Shown here: in pieces, positions 40,219 to 43,545 of the stretch
Layout of the letters: every line of letters begins with the position of its first letter
How positions within the stretch are numbered: position 1 is the stretch's first letter
Assembly (NCBI GenBank): GCA_023422955.1
Contig: JAFAGG010000086.1
Location: forward strand, 1 to 43,545
Length of the DNA: 43,545 nt
Direction of reading: 5' to 3'
Source of the DNA: Pseudomonadota bacterium
GTDB lineage: Bacteria; Pseudomonadota; Gammaproteobacteria; Burkholderiales; Burkholderiaceae_D
Translations under genes and position numbers: made by a program
Notes under the pieces: model-generated
What the model was told of the DNA's origin: nothing
Database searches by the model: none
What the model saw: the letters and a program-made list of their open reading frames with translations, nothing else

Positions 40219-41586
40219 TTAATGCAGCTTGATGCGCGGCTCGGTCTTGCGCCGCAGCCAGTGGCCGACGGTATCGATGCTCATGCGCATGAAACCGTGC
40301 AATTCCTTCAGATGCTGACGATACAGGGATAAGTAAAGCAGGCGGGCCAGTTTTCCGCCCACCCACAGCGATTTCCCCACCACTTTTCCCATCAGGTTGC
40401 CCACGGTATCGAAATGTCCCAGCGACACCAGCGAGCCGTAATCGTGATATTCGAATGCTCGTAAGGGCTGCCCTTTCAGGCGCCGCTGCAAGGCGTGATA
40501 CAGGAATCTGGCCTGCTGATGCGCGGCCTGGGCGCGCGGCGGCACCGTCTTGCCTTTATCCGGCCACGGGCAACTGGCGCAATCGCCAAAGGCGAAGATG
40601 TCGGGATCGATGATGGTTTGCAGGCTTTGCGATACGATCACCTGCCCCAGCTTATTGGTAGGCAAACCCACGTCGGACAATACGGCCGGCACCCGGATTC
40701 CGCCTGCCCATACCGTGAGATCGGCCGGCAATACCTTGCCCGATGCCATCAGTATCCACTCGGATTCAACCCGGACGACTTTCTCGTTCGATTTCACCTG
40801 GATATTCAATCCTTTCAGCAATGCCGTGGTGTGGGCCGCGATCTTCTCCGGCAAGGCAGCCAGTATCCGAGGCCCGGCCTCGATGATCGTGATGCCTATA
40901 TCGCGCTGAGGATCGAGCTTGTGCACGCCGTATGAGCGCAGGACCTGCGCGGTATTGCGCAGCTCGGCCGCCAGCTCCACGCCGGTCGCCCCGCCGCCGA
41001 TGATGGCGATATCGATATGCGGTCTGGCCTGGGCATCGTGCCGCAGCTGGCTCTGGGCACGCACGCAGGTAGCGAGCAATCTGCGCCGGAAACGCTCCGC
41101 TTGCTCCACGCTATCCAGCGCCAGCGCATGTTCATCCGCGCCGGGCGTACCGAAGAAATGCGTGGCGCTGCCTATCGCCAGCACCAGCGTATCGTAGGGA
41201 ATCTCGCGCTGCGGCAGGATTTCACCGATTTCCGGATCATCCAGAGCCGCGACGGTAATCGTCTTGCGCACGCGGTCCAGTCCCTTTAACTCCCCTTGCT
41301 GGAATTCAAAATGATGCCATCGCCCCTGCGCCGCATATTCCAGTTGATGGGCATTGGCATCCATGCTGCCGGCCGCCACTTCGTGCAGCAGCGGCTTCCA
41401 CAAATGCGTCGCGGCGCGATCCACCAGGGTGACCGCCGCCTGTCCGCTTCTGCGCGTTGCATCGCCTAATCTCGTTGCCAGCTGCAGGCCGCCGGCGCCA
41501 CCGCCCACGATCACGATGCGATGCGTGCGAGCAGCCTCCTGCTGCAGCCTGTTGACCTGCGCTGCGGGTGAAGCAAGCCTGTTCAT
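40219..41586 (-). CDS. ndh: NDH-2 type NADH dehydrogenase (FAD-dependent)
   Basis: The 455-residue protein is a two-dinucleotide-fold flavoprotein of the type II NADH:quinone oxidoreductase family, which passes electrons from NADH to quinone without pumping protons. The FAD site is IVIVGGGAGGL (about 24-34) and the NADH site IAIIGGGATGVELAAEL (about 180-196). The second FAD contact is IFAFGDCASCPWP. The C-terminal 60 residues, with several amphipathic helices (VVGKSLWVGGKLARLLYLSLY), should attach it to the membrane. The start ATG at 41586 (MNRLASPAAQ) is preferred over longer frames. It is divergent from prkA. Confidence 0.9.
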   Translation of the reverse strand: MNRLASPAAQVNRLQQEAARTHRIVIVGGGAGGLQLATRLGDATRRSGQAAVTLVDRAATHLWKPLLHEVAAGSMDANAHQLEYAAQGRWHHFEFQQGELKGLDRVRKTITVAALDDPEIGEILPQREIPYDTLVLAIGSATHFFGTPGADEHALALDSVEQAERFRRRLLATCVRAQSQLRHDAQARPHIDIAIIGGGATGVELAAELRNTAQVLRSYGVHKLDPQRDIGITIIEAGPRILAALPEKIAAHTTALLKGLNIQVKSNEKVVRVESEWILMASGKVLPADLTVWAGGIRVPAVLSDVGLPTNKLGQVIVSQSLQTIIDPDIFAFGDCASCPWPDKGKTVPPRAQAAHQQARFLYHALQRRLKGQPLRAFEYHDYGSLVSLGHFDTVGNLMGKVVGKSLWVGGKLARLLYLSLYRQHLKELHGFMRMSIDTVGHWLRRKTEPRIKLH

Positions 41587-41939
41587 GGTGAGCTCTTCAT
41601 TGGAATCATGCATGCCTGTAAAGACCATGCAGATGCCATGCAGTTCAGAGGATGAAGCATGTTTGAAAGCTGCCTCAAGCCATGCAGCGTGCACCCCAGC
41701 GTGCACCCTTTTCCCATCAAGGTAAAATTACCCGTTTTGCATGATCCTGCGGCGGCAACAGAAAAGCACCATAAGCGCCGCTTGATCCGCCCGCACAGCG
41801 AACCGCATGGCGGCAAAGGATGGATGTTGATGCAGCTCATCGTCCGATGCTTGCGTGATATCGGACAGGCGCCGATGCGAACCGGATCACGCTTTGACTG
41901 TCCATCCTGCAAATCCAATAATCGTAGGGAGATCACCTG
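41587..41939. other. Intergenic region between ndh and prkA
   Basis: These 353 bases hold the divergent promoters of ndh and prkA and an exact tandem duplication of CAGCGTGCACCC at 41685-41696 and 41697-41708. A plus-strand frame ending in CPSCKSNNRREIT abuts the prkA start but has no ribosome binding site or recognisable domain. GGGAG precedes the prkA ATG. Confidence 0.45.
41685..41708. repeat. Tandem 12-mer duplication
   Basis: CAGCGTGCACCC is present twice without a gap (41685-41696, 41697-41708), about 100 bases upstream of ndh and 230 before prkA. Each copy contains the palindrome GTGCAC. Confidence 0.85.
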
Positions 41940-43545
41940 ATGTCGATTTCAGCGCACGCTGGAAACCATATGCAGCAAAGCAGCTTCATACAAAGTCTCG
42001 TTTCCTATACCAAAGACCATAAGGCGGAGCGCTGGTCGGGCACGCTGTCCGACTTCATGAGCCATGTGCTGCCGCGCGACCCGCATGCGGTGGCGCGCAC
42101 CTCTCACCAGTACATGTGGGACATGCTGCGCTGGCGGCAAGCTGCCAAGGGCCAGCAGGAACACGAAGCGCTGTTTTCGGATGAATTGTTCGGCATGGAT
42201 GACGCGATCGCCCGCGTGGTCCACTACTTCAAGGCCGCTGCCGCCGGTTCGGAAGTGGGACGCCGTTTGCTGCTCCTGCTCGGCCCGCCGTCCGGCGGCA
42301 AGTCCACGCTGGTGATCCTGCTCAAGCGCGGCCTGGAGGCATACAGCCGTATCGAGGAAGGCGCGCTTTACGCGATACAGGACTGCCCGGTGCAGGAATC
42401 GCCCTTGCACCTGATTCCGCATTCCTTGCGCACCAGCTTTCGCGAAACCTATGGCGTCACGATAGAAGGTGAATTGTGTCCGCACTGCCAGAATCGCCTG
42501 CAGGAACAGCACCACGGCGATTTTCTGCAGATGCCGGTCGAACGCATTTTCATTTCCGAAGCAAACCGCAGCGGCATAGGCACCTATGCGCCGCACGACC
42601 CCACCACCGCCGACCTGGCCGACCTGGTGGGTTCGGTGGATCTGTCCAAGGTGGCCGAATATGGCGACGAAGGCGACCCGCGCACCTGGTCCTGGTCGGG
42701 CGCCGCCTATGCGGCCAGCCGCGGCATGCTGGAGATGATCGAGATCCTGAAGGTCAAGCGTGAATTCCTCTACCTGCTGCTGACGCTGACCCAGGAAAAG
42801 AATGTGAAGGTGGCGCGCTTCCCGCTGATTTACCTGGATGAAACCATCATTGCGCATACCAACCTGGCCGAATTCCGCAAGTTCCTGCAGGAGAGTGAAA
42901 ACGAAGCGCTGCTGGACCGCATGGTCATCGTGCAGGTGCCGTACACGCTGAATTACAAGGAAGAGGCGCGCATCTATCACAAGCTGATTTCCGCCACTTC
43001 GCCCGAATTCCGCAATGTCCATCTCGACCCACACGTGCTGCACGCGACTGCGGCTTTCGCCATCCTGACCCGGCTGCAGGAAGGCGATGAGCGGGAACAG
43101 GATCTGGTGCGCAAGGTGCGCCTGCATGCCGGCGAAGACGGCGAAGGCATCAGCCGCAGCGAAGCAGGCAGAGCGCCGCAGCGCTTGCCGGATGAAGGAC
43201 TGTCGGGCATATCGCCGCGCTTCGTCATCAATGCCTTGTCCACCGCCATCATCCAGTCCGACCAGCGCAGCCTGTCGACCATGGAAGTGCTGCTGGCACT
43301 CAAGGAAGCGATAGAAACCGATCCGCGCATCGATGCCAAGAAAAAGCGCAAATGGATCGATTACCTGGTGCTAACCCGCAAGCATTTCTACAATCGCTGG
43401 GTCAAGGAAGATGTGCACAAGGCGCTGTTCGTTTCCTTCGAGGATGAAGCGCAGACCCTGGTGGAAAAATACCTGGACGAAGTCGAGGCCACGCTGGACA
43501 GCCGCTCCCTGCTGGATCCGATCACCGGCGAGGAAAGGCGGCCGG
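41940..43545 (+). CDS. prkA: PrkA/YeaG serine protein kinase, 3' end cut by window
   Basis: The frame starts at ATG 41940 and is open to the window edge, giving 535 residues of an expected total near 640. It is PrkA (YeaG), a cytoplasmic AAA-fold protein with serine kinase activity linked to starvation and stationary-phase responses. Walker A is GPPSGGKST (115-123); further family segments are IFISEANRSGIGTYAPHDPTT, LLLTLTQEKNVKVARFPLIYLDE and ARIYHKLISAT. A CPHC motif lies near residue 180. GGGAG stands nine bases before the ATG, which overlaps an upstream TGA as TGATG. Usual partners yeaH and spoVR/ycgB would be expected just beyond the right edge. Confidence 0.95.
   Translation, partial: MSISAHAGNHMQQSSFIQSLVSYTKDHKAERWSGTLSDFMSHVLPRDPHAVARTSHQYMWDMLRWRQAAKGQQEHEALFSDELFGMDDAIARVVHYFKAAAAGSEVGRRLLLLLGPPSGGKSTLVILLKRGLEAYSRIEEGALYAIQDCPVQESPLHLIPHSLRTSFRETYGVTIEGELCPHCQNRLQEQHHGDFLQMPVERIFISEANRSGIGTYAPHDPTTADLADLVGSVDLSKVAEYGDEGDPRTWSWSGAAYAASRGMLEMIEILKVKREFLYLLLTLTQEKNVKVARFPLIYLDETIIAHTNLAEFRKFLQESENEALLDRMVIVQVPYTLNYKEEARIYHKLISATSPEFRNVHLDPHVLHATAAFAILTRLQEGDEREQDLVRKVRLHAGEDGEGISRSEAGRAPQRLPDEGLSGISPRFVINALSTAIIQSDQRSLSTMEVLLALKEAIETDPRIDAKKKRKWIDYLVLTRKHFYNRWVKEDVHKALFVSFEDEAQTLVEKYLDEVEATLDSRSLLDPITGEERRP

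Noticed and set aside
38600..41710. Repeated GTGCAC hexamers as operator sites for the HTH protein
   Set aside because: A six-base palindrome is expected about this often by chance in a window of this size; only the tandem 12-mer duplication is notable.
41659..41940. A 93-codon plus-strand frame ending in CPSCKSNNRREIT just before prkA
   Set aside because: It resembles half a zinc ribbon only at its end, has no ribosome binding site and spans a tandem duplication and divergent promoters.

Overview
The window looks like a chromosomal segment of a betaproteobacterium, probably Burkholderiales and perhaps the Oxalobacteraceae. This is an inference from gene content: a zinc ZIP carrier whose metal-ligand pattern matches the Bordetella protein BbZIP, an outer-membrane phospholipase with a betaproteobacterial-type N-terminal extension, Rnk, PrkA, a NodT-type RND operon, and moderately high GC coding DNA with AT-rich intergenic gaps. 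I see no rRNA, tRNA, CRISPR array or intact insertion sequence. Both ends are cut: the last gene (prkA) runs off the right edge, and positions 1-39 hold nothing assignable.

Layout. 0-9.4 kb: a small unknown gene, a gene-free stretch of about 1 kb with a perfect 27-bp palindrome, gdhA, a GntR/FCD regulator facing a gamma-glutamyltransferase / lactate permease / 58-residue membrane protein operon, pncB, and a stand-alone 53-codon gene with its own promoter and terminator. 9.4-13.9 kb: envelope and membrane genes (PldA, a DUF2243 protein, a DHA2 drug exporter, a DoxX protein). 14-20.5 kb: a stress block with a beta-helix protein, Rnk, a tandem universal stress protein (Usp), Hsp20, a ZIP zinc carrier and two single-domain Usps, the first behind a near-perfect FNR/ANR promoter. 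20.5-26.6 kb: a tripartite RND efflux operon. 27-32.6 kb: a hemerythrin protein, a MYG1 / metallophosphoesterase pair divergent from a nucleotidyltransferase, an exported lipase-like hydrolase and a DUF4189 protein. 33-38.3 kb: a divergent FtsH-like AAA protein, an Ahr-type aldehyde reductase, an alpha/beta hydrolase with Asp at the nucleophile position, RlpA and GcvH. 38.3-43.5 kb: a small HTH-like gene divergent from a tyrosine recombinase that lacks most catalytic residues, an NDH-2 type dehydrogenase and the stress kinase PrkA.

How the genes fit together. Several genes point to life with varying oxygen and stress: the FNR-type promoter in front of a Usp gene, a hemerythrin, Hsp20, Rnk, PrkA and a non-proton-pumping NADH dehydrogenase. 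The ggt/permease operon next to a GntR/FCD regulator suggests regulated use of a gamma-glutamyl compound and an organic acid. The items most worth following are the degenerate recombinase with its HTH partner, the FtsH-like protein with a rewritten arginine-finger region, the FNR-type promoter, the RND pump lacking one proton-relay aspartate, the self-contained 53-codon gene, and a gene-poor region at 16.6-16.9 kb able to fold into several hairpins.
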